Source of the DNA: Paenarthrobacter aurescens TC1 | GTDB taxonomy: Bacteria; Actinomycetota; Actinomycetes; Actinomycetales; Micrococcaceae | Assembly (NCBI GenBank): GCA_000014925.1 | Contig: CP000474.1 | Span: 2,294,001-2,358,000, forward strand | Direction of reading: 5' to 3' | DNA length: 64,000 nt | Shown here: piece after piece, positions 54,637 to 63,300 of the stretch | Position numbering within the stretch: position 1 is the stretch's first letter | Layout: each line of letters opens with the position of its first letter | Notes under the pieces: model-generated | The model's input: the letters and a program-made list of their open reading frames with translations, nothing else | Databases searched by the model: none | What the model was told of the DNA's origin: nothing | Made by a program: the position numbers and the translations under genes

Positions 54637-56088
54637 CTACCAAGGTGACGGCTTGTAGTCCTTGAGGAAGACGCCGTACTGATCTTCACCCTTTTCACCC
54701 ATCACGATGGGGTCGTACACACGTGCGGCGCCGTCCACCAGGTCCAATGGAGCATGGAATCCCTCTTCCATGAGCCGGACCTTTGTGTAGTGCGGCCGCT
54801 CGTCAGTGATCCATCCGGTGTCCACTGCGGTCATGAGGATGCCATCGGAATCCAGCATTTCCTGTGCGCTGGTCCGGGTCATCATGTTCAGCGCAGCCTT
54901 GGCCATGTTGGTGTGGGGGTGGCCTGGGCCCTTGTAGGCGCGGGAGAACTGCCCCTCCATGGCCGAGACATTAACGATGTACTTTCTGTGGGCTGTGGAC
55001 CGCTTCATGGCATCGCGTAGACGGCTGACCAACAGGAAGGGTGCTGTGACGTTGCACAACTGGACCTCGAGCATCTCCAAGGGATCCACCTCGTCCACCA
55101 CCTGGGTCCAGCTGTTGATGGAGGCGAGGTCCGGTACCAGGCCACCGGCGTCGATGGCCGTTCCCGATTCAATTCGTTCCAGTGATGCCGATCCGGTGGA
55201 GAGTGCCAGAGACGTGATCGCGTCGCCCGCCAAGACCGGATGTTCGGTGACGCTGCTGGCGAGGGCCAGCGGGTGCTTGTCATGGGCATGCCCGAAGGTC
55301 ACCAGCTCCGGGCCGCCGTTGGCAGCGTCAAGGGCTGCAGGCAACGGCTCGTCCTCAGCGTCCACCAAGGGCTTGTAGGCGTTGCCGGAACGCCGCACCG
55401 TCTGTGCGGCGTTGTTAATGATGATGTCCAGCGGGCCGGCCTCGTTGAGCGAGTCCGTCAATGCCATGACTTGTGCCGGATCGCGGAGGTCTATGCCAAC
55501 GATCCGGAGCCGGTGAAGCCACTCGCTGCTGTCTTCCATGGCAGCGAACCGACGCGCGGCGTCCTTCGGGAAGCGAGTGGTGATGGTGGTGTGGGCACCA
55601 TCACGGAGAAGCCGCAGTGCGATGTACATGCCGATCTTGGCGCGTCCACCGGTCAACAAGGCCCTGCGTCCCGTGAGATCGGTGCGGGCATCGCGCTTGC
55701 TGTGGCTGAAAGCCGCGCACTCAGGACAGAGCTGGTGATAAAAAGCGTCAACCTGGGTGTAGTGCTTTTTGCAGATATAGCAGGGACGCGAGCGGATGAG
55801 ATGACCCGCGATCTCGCCGGTGGCAGAGGGTGCCAGCTTGTTGCCGCGGGTTTCGTCGTCAATGCGGTCCGGCGCGGCGGTAGCCGTCATGGCGATGACG
55901 GCGCGGTCAGCCTCTGCGATGGAATCGCGTTTGGTGACACGACGGTGGCGTTTGACGGCCTTGAACATCTTGCCGGTGGCACGGCGGACTGCAACATAGT
56001 CCGGGTGCTCTTCGTCGTAGACGTGGATCGTGGTCAGAACCTTGAGGCAGGCCTGGATCTCTTCAGGCGTCAGATCGGTGGAGCTCAT
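54637..56088 (-). CDS. SDR oxidoreductase with N-terminal zinc ribbon
   Basis: A 483-residue protein. Residues 1-100 are helical and basic. A four-cysteine zinc ribbon follows (C103, C106, C121, C124; CYICKK and LCPECA). The Rossmann fold begins at LLTGGRAKIGMYIA (about 144-157), with NNAAQT at 225. An insert of about 100 residues separates this from the active-site region, where Ser375 and K397 remain but the tyrosine position reads Thr (TNMAK). It may be a non-catalytic or altered SDR. The start is ATG 56088. The function is unknown. Confidence 0.82.
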   Translation of the reverse strand: MSSTDLTPEEIQACLKVLTTIHVYDEEHPDYVAVRRATGKMFKAVKRHRRVTKRDSIAEADRAVIAMTATAAPDRIDDETRGNKLAPSATGEIAGHLIRSRPCYICKKHYTQVDAFYHQLCPECAAFSHSKRDARTDLTGRRALLTGGRAKIGMYIALRLLRDGAHTTITTRFPKDAARRFAAMEDSSEWLHRLRIVGIDLRDPAQVMALTDSLNEAGPLDIIINNAAQTVRRSGNAYKPLVDAEDEPLPAALDAANGGPELVTFGHAHDKHPLALASSVTEHPVLAGDAITSLALSTGSASLERIESGTAIDAGGLVPDLASINSWTQVVDEVDPLEMLEVQLCNVTAPFLLVSRLRDAMKRSTAHRKYIVNVSAMEGQFSRAYKGPGHPHTNMAKAALNMMTRTSAQEMLDSDGILMTAVDTGWITDERPHYTKVRLMEEGFHAPLDLVDGAARVYDPIVMGEKGEDQYGVFLKDYKPSPW

Positions 56089-56152
56089 TGACCTGATTTT
56101 ACAGCCTTGGGAGCCAGTGGCCTGCCTCGGGTTCTGTGTACGGTACTACCGG

Positions 56153-57565
56153 CTAATGCGCGGCACCCTGCGCCGCGGCGTCCGCCACTCGTGACTGGAT
56201 GCCTGCAGCTACCTTTTCAGCGGAGTCGCGGATATCGGGATCATCATGGGTGGCTGCCTTGACAGCTTCCGGCAGCCCCCGGCGGTGTTGAGCGGACAGC
56301 GCGAGCTCTGCCTCACCGGGCTCGGGGACAACCTGGCCCTTCGCCAGCACGGTAATGCCTGACTCCGTGACCTTATATCCCCGGGCCTTATCCAAGGCCG
56401 GGTCCAAGCCGATGGCCGCACCGGCAGGGACCTTGACGTTCTTGTCGAGAATCGCCCGCTTGATCACGGCACCTTCGCCGACGCGGACTTTGTCCATCAG
56501 CACAGAGTCCTGGACCCTGCTGCCGGCCGCCACGTAGGCGTCGTTGGAGAGGACTGATCCCTCCACAATGCCACCGGAAACCACAACGCCGCTGGCAACA
56601 ATGGAATCGAGGGCCGTTCCCACTGTGTTGTTCTCGCCTCGAACAAACTTTGCAGGTGGCGAGATGCTCTGGCGCGTGTATATCGGCCACTCGGAATTAT
56701 AGAGGTTGAAGATCGGCACGGGGGAGATGAGGTCCATGTGTGCGTCGTAGAACGAGTCGATGGTGCCGACGTCGCGCCAGTAGGTCCGGTCGCGTTCGGT
56801 GGCACCGGGAATGTCATTGAGCGTAAAGTCATACACGCCCGCTTCGCCTTGGTCCACGAAGTAGGGGATGATGTCACCGCCCATGTCGTGCTTGGTATCG
56901 AGGCGTTCCGCGTCCACATGCAGCGCTTCAACAAGGGCATCAGCATTGAAGACGTAGTTGCCCATGGATGCCAGGAACTGTGTGGGGTCGGCAGCCAGCC
57001 CGGGGGTGCTGGCCGGCTTCTCCACGAACGCGGCAATCTTCTGGGGATCGTTCTGGTCTACCTCGATCACGCCGAACTGGTTGGCCATGTTCAGCGGCTG
57101 CCGCACTGCAGCGACTGTTGCTTTGGCGCCACTGGCAATGTGCTGCTCCACCATTTGGGAGAAGTCCATGCGGTACACGTGGTCAGCGCCGACCACTACC
57201 ACGATGTCCGGGGCGTCGTCATGGATGAGGTTCAGCGATTGATAGATGGCGTTGGCACTGCCAAGGAACCAGCTCTTGCCCACACGTTGCTGCGCAGGAA
57301 CAGAAGCAACGTAGCGGCCCAGCTGCGTGGACATACGCCACGTTTCCGAGATGTGCCGGTCAAGGCTGTGCGATTTGTACTGCGTCAGAACGACGATTTT
57401 CAAATATCCCGAATTAACGAGATTGGATAGTGCAAAGTCAATTAGCCTGTAGCCGCCTGCGAACGGAACCGCGGGCTTGGCCCGATCCGCCGTCAGCGGC
57501 ATGAGTCGGTTGCCTTCTCCGCCTGCCAATACGATTGCCAGAACTTTCTTCAACGCCATGGTCAC
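56153..57565 (-). CDS. glgC: Glucose-1-phosphate adenylyltransferase
   Basis: Makes ADP-glucose from glucose 1-phosphate and ATP for glycogen or maltose-1-phosphate synthesis. It has 470 residues, about 50 longer than typical because of an Ala-rich C-terminal tail after [11 protein letters not shown]. Signatures are [24 protein letters not shown] near the start, [10 protein letters not shown], and FVEKPAS. GTG 57565 and ATG 57559 are both possible starts. It diverges from glgA across 93 bp, the same arrangement as in mycobacteria. Confidence 0.96.
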   Translation of the reverse strand: MTMALKKVLAIVLAGGEGNRLMPLTADRAKPAVPFAGGYRLIDFALSNLVNSGYLKIVVLTQYKSHSLDRHISETWRMSTQLGRYVASVPAQQRVGKSWFLGSANAIYQSLNLIHDDAPDIVVVVGADHVYRMDFSQMVEQHIASGAKATVAAVRQPLNMANQFGVIEVDQNDPQKIAAFVEKPASTPGLAADPTQFLASMGNYVFNADALVEALHVDAERLDTKHDMGGDIIPYFVDQGEAGVYDFTLNDIPGATERDRTYWRDVGTIDSFYDAHMDLISPVPIFNLYNSEWPIYTRQSISPPAKFVRGENNTVGTALDSIVASGVVVSGGIVEGSVLSNDAYVAAGSRVQDSVLMDKVRVGEGAVIKRAILDKNVKVPAGAAIGLDPALDKARGYKVTESGITVLAKGQVVPEPGEAELALSAQHRRGLPEAVKAATHDDPDIRDSAEKVAAGIQSRVADAAAQGAAH

Positions 57566-57658
57566 AGCTCCCCGTACGTCTTCGTATCCCCCAAAAGTCC
57601 GATTTTCCGGACTCTTTCACACTAGAACACATACGCCGGAACGACTACGTTGGTTAGC

Positions 57659-58855
57659 GTGCGAATAGACATTGTGACTAAAGAATTCCCTCCGGAAATT
57701 TATGGCGGTGCCGGTGTCCACGTTGCCGAGCTCAGCCGGGTGCTGGCAAAGCACGTTGACCTTCACGTTCGGGCGTTCGGCGCGCCGCGTGATGCCGACT
57801 ATCACGGGGCTACCGTGGCGTCCTACGCCACGCCCGAAGACCTCGGCGAAGCCAACGCTGCCCTCCAGACCCTCGGCGTGGACTTGAGGATCGTTCCGGA
57901 CATTGCGGGAGCGGACCTTGTCCACTCGCACACCTGGTACGCCAACATGGCCGGCCACCTCGCGTCGCTGCTGCACGGCATTCCGCACGTGCTCAGCGCC
58001 CACAGCCTGGAGCCACTGCGCCCGTGGAAGGCGGAGCAGCTCGGAGGCGGCTATGCGCTGTCCTCCTGGGTGGAGAAGACGGCGTATGAGGCGGCCGCCG
58101 CCATCATTGCTGTGTCCGATGGCATGCGTCAGGACATCCTCCGCAGCTACCCCAACGTGGATCCGGACAAGGTCCGGGTTGTCCACAACGGCATCGACGT
58201 TTCCCTGTGGGAACGTGATGAAGAGGATGACGCAATCCGGGCACTGGGCATTGATCCTGCCAAGCCCAGCGTGGTCTTCGTGGGCCGCAACACCCGCCAG
58301 AAGGGTGTGCCGTACCTGCTCCGAGCCGCGTCAAGCCTGCCTGACGATGTCCAGTTGGTCCTGTGCCTCGGGGCCGCTGACACTCCCGAGCTCGCCGCCG
58401 AAACTGCGCGCCTCATCGAGGAGTTGCAGGCCAAGCGCGAAGGCGTCGTCCTCATTGAGCGGATGCTGCCCCGGAAGGAGCTGATCCAAGTCCTCAGCCA
58501 CGCCACGGCCTTCGCCTGCCCTTCGATTTATGAGCCCCTGGGCATCGTGAACCTGGAAGCCATGGCCTGCGGTGCCGCAGTGGTGGCCAGTGCCACCGGC
58601 GGCATTCCGGAGGTGGTTCAGCATGGCGAAACCGGACTCCTGGTCGAATTGGAACAGGTTACCGACGGAACCGGAACGCCTTTGGATCCGGAGAAGTTCG
58701 TCAGCGACTTCGCTGCGGCCCTGAATGAAGTAGTAGCCGATCCTGCCCGCGCCCGCGAGATGGGAATTGCAGGGCGACGCCGGGCGGAGGAACACTTCTC
58801 CTGGGAGTCCATTACGGAAACCACGCTGGAGGTCTACCGCTCAGTCCTGCGGTAA
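57659..58855 (+). CDS. glgA: Glycogen synthase of actinobacterial GT4 type (GlgA/GlgM)
   Basis: A 398-residue GT-B glycosyltransferase. The N-terminal acceptor loop is TKEFPPEIYGGAGVHVAEL; the donor site includes FVGRNTRQKGVPYLL and the retaining-GT4 motif PSIYEPLGIVNLEAMACG. In mycobacteria the glgC-adjacent homologue makes maltose-1-phosphate (GlgM) rather than glycogen directly, and the same is likely here. The start is GTG 57659; the TTG three codons upstream is less likely. It ends in a strong terminator. Confidence 0.94.
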   Translation: MRIDIVTKEFPPEIYGGAGVHVAELSRVLAKHVDLHVRAFGAPRDADYHGATVASYATPEDLGEANAALQTLGVDLRIVPDIAGADLVHSHTWYANMAGHLASLLHGIPHVLSAHSLEPLRPWKAEQLGGGYALSSWVEKTAYEAAAAIIAVSDGMRQDILRSYPNVDPDKVRVVHNGIDVSLWERDEEDDAIRALGIDPAKPSVVFVGRNTRQKGVPYLLRAASSLPDDVQLVLCLGAADTPELAAETARLIEELQAKREGVVLIERMLPRKELIQVLSHATAFACPSIYEPLGIVNLEAMACGAAVVASATGGIPEVVQHGETGLLVELEQVTDGTGTPLDPEKFVSDFAAALNEVVADPARAREMGIAGRRRAEEHFSWESITETTLEVYRSVLR

Positions 58856-58889
58856 GGCAGGACTAAAGCGTCCCGGCACCACGTCAAAC

Positions 58890-58936
58890 CACGACGGCGC
58901 CGTCCCCTTTGGTGGGGACGGCGCCGTCGTGCTTTA
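58890..58936. terminator. Strong terminator after glgA
   Basis: An 18-bp perfect stem (CACGACGGCGCCGTCCCC with GGGGACGGCGCCGTCGTG), loop TTTGGT, followed by CTTTAA. It lies between convergent glgA and the acyl-CoA oxidase-like gene. Confidence 0.88.
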
Positions 58937-58970
58937 ACAAAGTTCCGCAAACTTGAACAAAGTTCCGCAA
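58936..58970. repeat. Tandem 15-mer with 20-bp period after glgA
   Basis: AACAAAGTTCCGCAA occurs exactly at 58936-58950 and 58956-58970, separated by ACTTG. It lies between the glgA terminator and the 3' end of the convergent oxidase gene. The function is unknown. Confidence 0.85.
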
Positions 58971-58998
58971 CTGTTCACCGTTTGGTGAGGAAGTACCG

Positions 58999-61104
58999 CT
59001 AACGCGACTTGCGGACCTTCAGGGCAAGGAGCGTTTTCTCGTCTGCAGGGCCGCTTCCGCTGGCCCGCTGCTCGCTGAAGTGCTCGCGGGCTTCATCCTG
59101 CCTGACGGCTTCTGCACCGCTCGCTATGGAAGCACGCAGATGCTCGGGACCGTAGCCGAAAGCATCCACGAGGTCCACGGCGTGCGGGCGGATCTTGACC
59201 AGCAAGCGGTTGATGTACGTACCCACGGTCCGGCCCCGCTGCATCGAAAGACGCCCGTTCATGAGGTACCAGGACAGGTGCTTCTCGATCAGGGACAGCC
59301 CGAAGAGGTCGCGCAGCCACGTCAGGACCCGCTTGGTCCCTTCATCAGAGACGTGGCCCAGAGCCTCAGTGAAGGCTTCCCACTGGAGGAGTTCGGCGTG
59401 CGCCTGGGCCGCTTCGATGAGTTCGTGTTGGTGCTGGTTGAAGAGGGCTGCAGCCTGGTGCTGGGGGAGCTTGTTGGCGCCCTTCAGTGCCGCACCGACT
59501 TCTGCCACCATCGACTGCACGCGGTCTGCGAGGAGGGTCCGCTGGCCTTCCTCATCCCGCAACGCCAAAGCAGCCTTTTGGACTGAACCGGTATCGGCCA
59601 CGAACTGGGCCACCTGCCTTAGACCCGTACGGTGCAGAGCCACCCCGGCCGCCTGGTCCACAACGTAGCGGGCCAGTACGCCAAAGTCCGCGCTGCGGAA
59701 TTCCTTGGCGTAATCGGCCAAGAGGCGCTTGGCCACCAGTTGGAGCAGGACAGTGTTATCGCCTTCGAAGGTTACATAGACGTCCAGGTCCGCTCGCAAG
59801 GAAGCAAAGCGGTTCTCGATCAGGAAGCCTGCGCCGCCGCATGCCTCCCGGCATTCCTGCAATGTGTCCAGGGCATGCCAGGTGCTGAGCGGTTTGAGCG
59901 CGGCGGCCAGGGTTTCCAGGTCCTGGCGGTCGGCATCGGTGTCGTGGGCGCCGGAGAAGACGTCGTCGAACTTCTGCAACAACTGTTCGTGCGCGAAACT
60001 GGCGGCGTACGTGGTGGCGAGCCGGGTGAACAGGCGGCGCTGGTGCCGCTGGTAGTCCAGCAGGACCTCTTCATCGGTGCTGGACGACGCGTTGAATTGC
60101 CGGCGCTCAGTGGCATACTGAATGGCGGTCTTGAGGGCAACTTTGCTGGCAGCCACAGCGGCTCCATCCAGGGAAACACGGCCTTGAACCAAGGTGCCGA
60201 GCATCGTGAAGAAGCGGCGTCCCGGGCTTTCAATGGTGGAGGAGTAAGTACCGTCCACAGCGACGTCACCGTAGCGGTTCAGGAGGTTGGTGCGGGGGAT
60301 GCGTACATTCGCAAAGTGCAACCGGCCGTTGTCAATGCCGTTCAGTCCACCCTTGATGCCGTCATCTTCACCGCCGATGCCCGGGAGGAACTCCTTGGTG
60401 GCTGGATCGCGGAGTTCCACGTAGAAAGCGTGGACACCGTGATTCACGTTCTTGGTGATCAGTTGGGCAAACACCACAGCGGCCAGGCCATCGTTGGCTG
60501 CATTGCCGATGTAGTCCTTCCATGCCGCCCGGAACGGCGTATTGATCACGAATTCCTGGCTGGCTTCGTCGTAGGTAGCCGTGGTGGCAATGCTGGCGAC
60601 ATCCGAGCCGTGGCCCGTCTCGGTCATGGCGAAGCAGCCTGGAATCTCAAGGCTCATGATGCCGGGGAGCCACTTGTCCTGATGTTCCACGGTGCCGAGG
60701 TGCATCACTGCAGAGCCGAAGAGGCCCCACTGGACGCCAGCCTTGATCTGCAGCGACGGGTCGGCGGTGACGATCTCTTCGAAGCCGGCGATGTTGCCGC
60801 CGTGGTCGTCGGAGCCGCCCAGCCGGGTGGGGAAGGCGCGATGGACGGTGTTGTTGTCCACCAGGAACTTCAGCTGCTCGAACACTCGGGCACGGTGCTC
60901 GGTGTGGTGCAGGCCCTCGATTTTCTGGACCGCCGGGTTGCCTGCCACCGCGCGGGCTTGGTGCCGGATGTGGGCCCACTTGCCCAGGAGCTGCTCTCCC
61001 AGGGCAGCGACATCCACCACAGGCTCGGCAGCGCTGGGCGTGGCTGCGTCGTCGCGGCCTGAGGGCTGGTTGGCCGATGAGGCCCGGTCCACTACTTCAG
61101 TCAT
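58999..61104 (-). CDS. Acyl-CoA oxidase-like acyl-CoA dehydrogenase
   Basis: A 701-residue flavoenzyme of the acyl-CoA dehydrogenase/oxidase superfamily with the long peroxisomal-oxidase-like domain layout. FAMTETGHGSDVASIATTATYD is the FAD/substrate region and CREACGGAGFLIENR the typical ACOX segment. It would catalyse the first beta-oxidation step; oxygen or ETF as electron acceptor is not decidable. ATG 61104 is used. It lies 46 bp after the TetR gene in the same direction, so it is probably in the TetR-controlled unit. Confidence 0.92.
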   Translation of the reverse strand: MTEVVDRASSANQPSGRDDAATPSAAEPVVDVAALGEQLLGKWAHIRHQARAVAGNPAVQKIEGLHHTEHRARVFEQLKFLVDNNTVHRAFPTRLGGSDDHGGNIAGFEEIVTADPSLQIKAGVQWGLFGSAVMHLGTVEHQDKWLPGIMSLEIPGCFAMTETGHGSDVASIATTATYDEASQEFVINTPFRAAWKDYIGNAANDGLAAVVFAQLITKNVNHGVHAFYVELRDPATKEFLPGIGGEDDGIKGGLNGIDNGRLHFANVRIPRTNLLNRYGDVAVDGTYSSTIESPGRRFFTMLGTLVQGRVSLDGAAVAASKVALKTAIQYATERRQFNASSSTDEEVLLDYQRHQRRLFTRLATTYAASFAHEQLLQKFDDVFSGAHDTDADRQDLETLAAALKPLSTWHALDTLQECREACGGAGFLIENRFASLRADLDVYVTFEGDNTVLLQLVAKRLLADYAKEFRSADFGVLARYVVDQAAGVALHRTGLRQVAQFVADTGSVQKAALALRDEEGQRTLLADRVQSMVAEVGAALKGANKLPQHQAAALFNQHQHELIEAAQAHAELLQWEAFTEALGHVSDEGTKRVLTWLRDLFGLSLIEKHLSWYLMNGRLSMQRGRTVGTYINRLLVKIRPHAVDLVDAFGYGPEHLRASIASGAEAVRQDEAREHFSEQRASGSGPADEKTLLALKVRKSR

Positions 61105-61150
61105 GTTGTTTCCTTCTTTGGTTCCGACAACTGATGAGTCATTTCTTGCG

Positions 61151-61876
61151 TCAGGTGGTGGTCTTGAGTTCCGGGGCGATGCCCAGGCACAACCAATCAG
61201 TGATCTGCCCGGCCATGGTTGCTTGGTCGGGTTTGGTGCTGCTGGCGGGGCTTCCCAGCCACATTTCGCCCGCGTTCCTGACCAGTCCGATGGCGGCAGT
61301 GGGCCAGTACACGATGACGGATTCTTTCTCTTCGCCGAGGTGCTCCCGCATGGGAGTCGCGATCATGTCCGTGATTTGCTCGAAGAAGTTACCCAACGCG
61401 CCTGAGGCCGCGATAGCGTCTTGGGCCGAAGCCTCCCCGGGAGTGAGCCGGGTGATGAAGGCGTAGACGTTGGGGCTGGACTCGGCCATCTGCAGGTACG
61501 CGGAAACCATGGCGAACAACCCCTCGCGGGGTGTCTGGGCCAGTTGGGCGGCTTCCTGCATGCGACGCTGCATTTGACCCAGTACAACCTCGCCCATTGC
61601 TTGCTGAAGCCCGGCTTTGTCCCCGAAGTAGCGGTAGAAGACCGACTTCGACGTTCCGGCTGCTCCGGCGATGTCCTCCATCGAGGCGTCACTTCCCAGC
61701 CGGTGAACTGCCTTGCGGGCGGTTTTGATCAGTTCCCGCCGGCGCTCTTCACGGTGGGACTGCCACCGTGCCGCTCGCCCGTCAACGACGGCTTCGGACT
61801 CCATGGCCCCGGGGACTTCGAGGACAACCTCGGGGGAGCCGGCGGGGCTGGTGGATTCTTCGTGGCGACTGTTCAC
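61151..61876 (-). CDS. TetR-family regulator of the beta-oxidation locus
   Basis: A 241-residue TetR repressor. The helix-turn-helix is ASMEDIAGAAGTSKSVFYRYFGDK (split here at its recognition helix GTSKSVFYRYF), followed by a variable ligand domain. The start is either GTG 61876, directly abutting a perfect 13-bp inverted repeat and probably leaderless, or ATG 61804. The 24 residues between are unconserved in appearance. It diverges from a thiolase gene and precedes the acyl-CoA oxidase-like gene, so an acyl-CoA ligand is likely. Confidence 0.9.
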   Translation of the reverse strand: MNSRHEESTSPAGSPEVVLEVPGAMESEAVVDGRAARWQSHREERRRELIKTARKAVHRLGSDASMEDIAGAAGTSKSVFYRYFGDKAGLQQAMGEVVLGQMQRRMQEAAQLAQTPREGLFAMVSAYLQMAESSPNVYAFITRLTPGEASAQDAIAASGALGNFFEQITDMIATPMREHLGEEKESVIVYWPTAAIGLVRNAGEMWLGSPASSTKPDQATMAGQITDWLCLGIAPELKTTT

Positions 61877-61907
61877 GATACCCAGCGTATCAGGTACGCT
61901 GGGTATC
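61877..61907. promoter_or_regulatory. TetR operator, perfect 13-bp inverted repeat
   Basis: GATACCCAGCGTA - TCAGG - TACGCTGGGTATC, a perfect 13-bp inverted repeat with a 5-bp spacer. It lies between the TetR start (61876) and the thiolase start (61938). On the minus strand TTACTG-17-TACGCT promoter-like hexamers straddle it, with TACGCT seven bases before the GTG. On the plus strand TTCACG-17-TACGCT is similarly placed. Binding would block both promoters. Confidence 0.85.
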
Positions 61908-61937
61908 AGTAACTGGCATCGATCGAAGGAGATAAGC

Positions 61938-63290
61938 ATGGCTGCAGCAGACGTGACCACGGACGGGCCCTTGGAACCGGCTTCCACCCCTCAAGCAACG
62001 CGCTCGGCGGTCATCGTGGGCGGCAACCGCATTCCGTTCGCCCGCACTGGCGGGGCATATGTTAAGTCCTCCAACCAGGACATGCTCACCGCTGCACTGG
62101 AAGGGCTCATTGCCAGGTTCGGTCTCCAAGATGAACGCATTGGGGAGGTGGCAGCCGGGGCAGTGCTCAAGCACTCAAGGGACTTCAACCTCACCCGGGA
62201 AGCCGTCCTCGGCTCTGCCTTGTCACCCGAAACCCCCGCATACGACCTCCAACAAGCCTGTGCAACCGGCCTGGAGACCGTTCTTGGGTTGTCCAACAAG
62301 ATCAAGTTAGGGCAGATCGATTCAGGGATTGCCGGTGGGGTGGACTCGGCATCGGATGCCCCGATCGCTGTCAGTGAAGGCCTGCGCGAAATCCTGCTGG
62401 ACCTGAACCGGGCCAAGACCCCCATGCAGAAGCTGAAGATCATCGGCCGGATCCGCCCCAAGGACATGGCGCCGGATGCCCCCAACACCGGAGAGCCCCG
62501 CACAGGGCTGTCGATGGGCGAACACCAAGCCCTCACTACTGCCCAGTGGAAAATCTCCCGGGAAGCGCAGGATGAATTGGCTTTCAACAGCCATCGCAAC
62601 CTCGCTGCCGCCTATGAGCGAGGCTTCTTCGATGACCTCATCACTCCGTACCGCGGCCTTAACCGCGACTCCAACCTGCGCGCAGACACCACACTGGAGA
62701 AGCTCTCCACGCTGAAGCCCGTGTTCGGCAAGAACCTGGGTGCCGAGGCGACCATGACCGCGGGAAACTCGACGCCCCTCACCGATGGAGCCTCCGCGGT
62801 CCTGTTGGCAACAGAAGAATGGGCCGACTCACACGGCCTGCCCAAGCTCGCAACCGTCCTGGATGGCGAGGCGGCCGCCGTCGACTTCGTTCACGGTAAG
62901 GACGGCCTCCTCATGGCGCCTGTTTTCGCAGTCCCGCGCCTGCTGGCCCGCCAAGGATTGACCTTTGAGGACATCGACTTCTTCGAAATCCACGAGGCCT
63001 TCGCGGGGACCGTTCTCAGCACCCTGGCGGCGTGGGAAGACGAGGAGTTCGGCCGGACGCGGCTGGGCCTCGACGGAGCGCTGGGCAAAGTGGACCGTGC
63101 CAAGCTCAACGTCAACGGATCATCGTTGGCTGCCGGCCATCCATTCGCAGCAACAGGTGGGAGGATCGTGGCCTCACTTGCAAAAATGCTCCATGAGAAG
63201 GGTGCCGTCAACGGCCGCCCCGCACGGGGCCTGATTTCCGTGTGCGCCGCAGGTGGTCAGGGTGTTGTTGCCATTCTGGAAGCAGCGTAG
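61938..63290 (+). CDS. Acetyl-CoA C-acetyltransferase (beta-oxidation thiolase)
   Basis: A 450-residue thiolase of the FadI/trifunctional-beta type, cleaving 3-ketoacyl-CoA. The nucleophile is C108 (QQACATGLE), the histidine contexts are EIHEAFAG and GHPFAATGGR, and the second cysteine is in VCAAGGQG, so all catalytic residues are present. AAGGAG is seven bases before ATG 61938. A FabG4-like reductase follows ten bases downstream. The TetR operator lies about 30 bp upstream. Confidence 0.95.
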   Translation: MAAADVTTDGPLEPASTPQATRSAVIVGGNRIPFARTGGAYVKSSNQDMLTAALEGLIARFGLQDERIGEVAAGAVLKHSRDFNLTREAVLGSALSPETPAYDLQQACATGLETVLGLSNKIKLGQIDSGIAGGVDSASDAPIAVSEGLREILLDLNRAKTPMQKLKIIGRIRPKDMAPDAPNTGEPRTGLSMGEHQALTTAQWKISREAQDELAFNSHRNLAAAYERGFFDDLITPYRGLNRDSNLRADTTLEKLSTLKPVFGKNLGAEATMTAGNSTPLTDGASAVLLATEEWADSHGLPKLATVLDGEAAAVDFVHGKDGLLMAPVFAVPRLLARQGLTFEDIDFFEIHEAFAGTVLSTLAAWEDEEFGRTRLGLDGALGKVDRAKLNVNGSSLAAGHPFAATGGRIVASLAKMLHEKGAVNGRPARGLISVCAAGGQGVVAILEAA

Positions 63291-63300
63291 GGGGAGCGAG

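Noticed and set aside
59632..61062. 476-codon plus-strand frame opposite the acyl-CoA oxidase-like gene
   Set aside because: Mirror frame of a strongly conserved flavoenzyme; no independent support.
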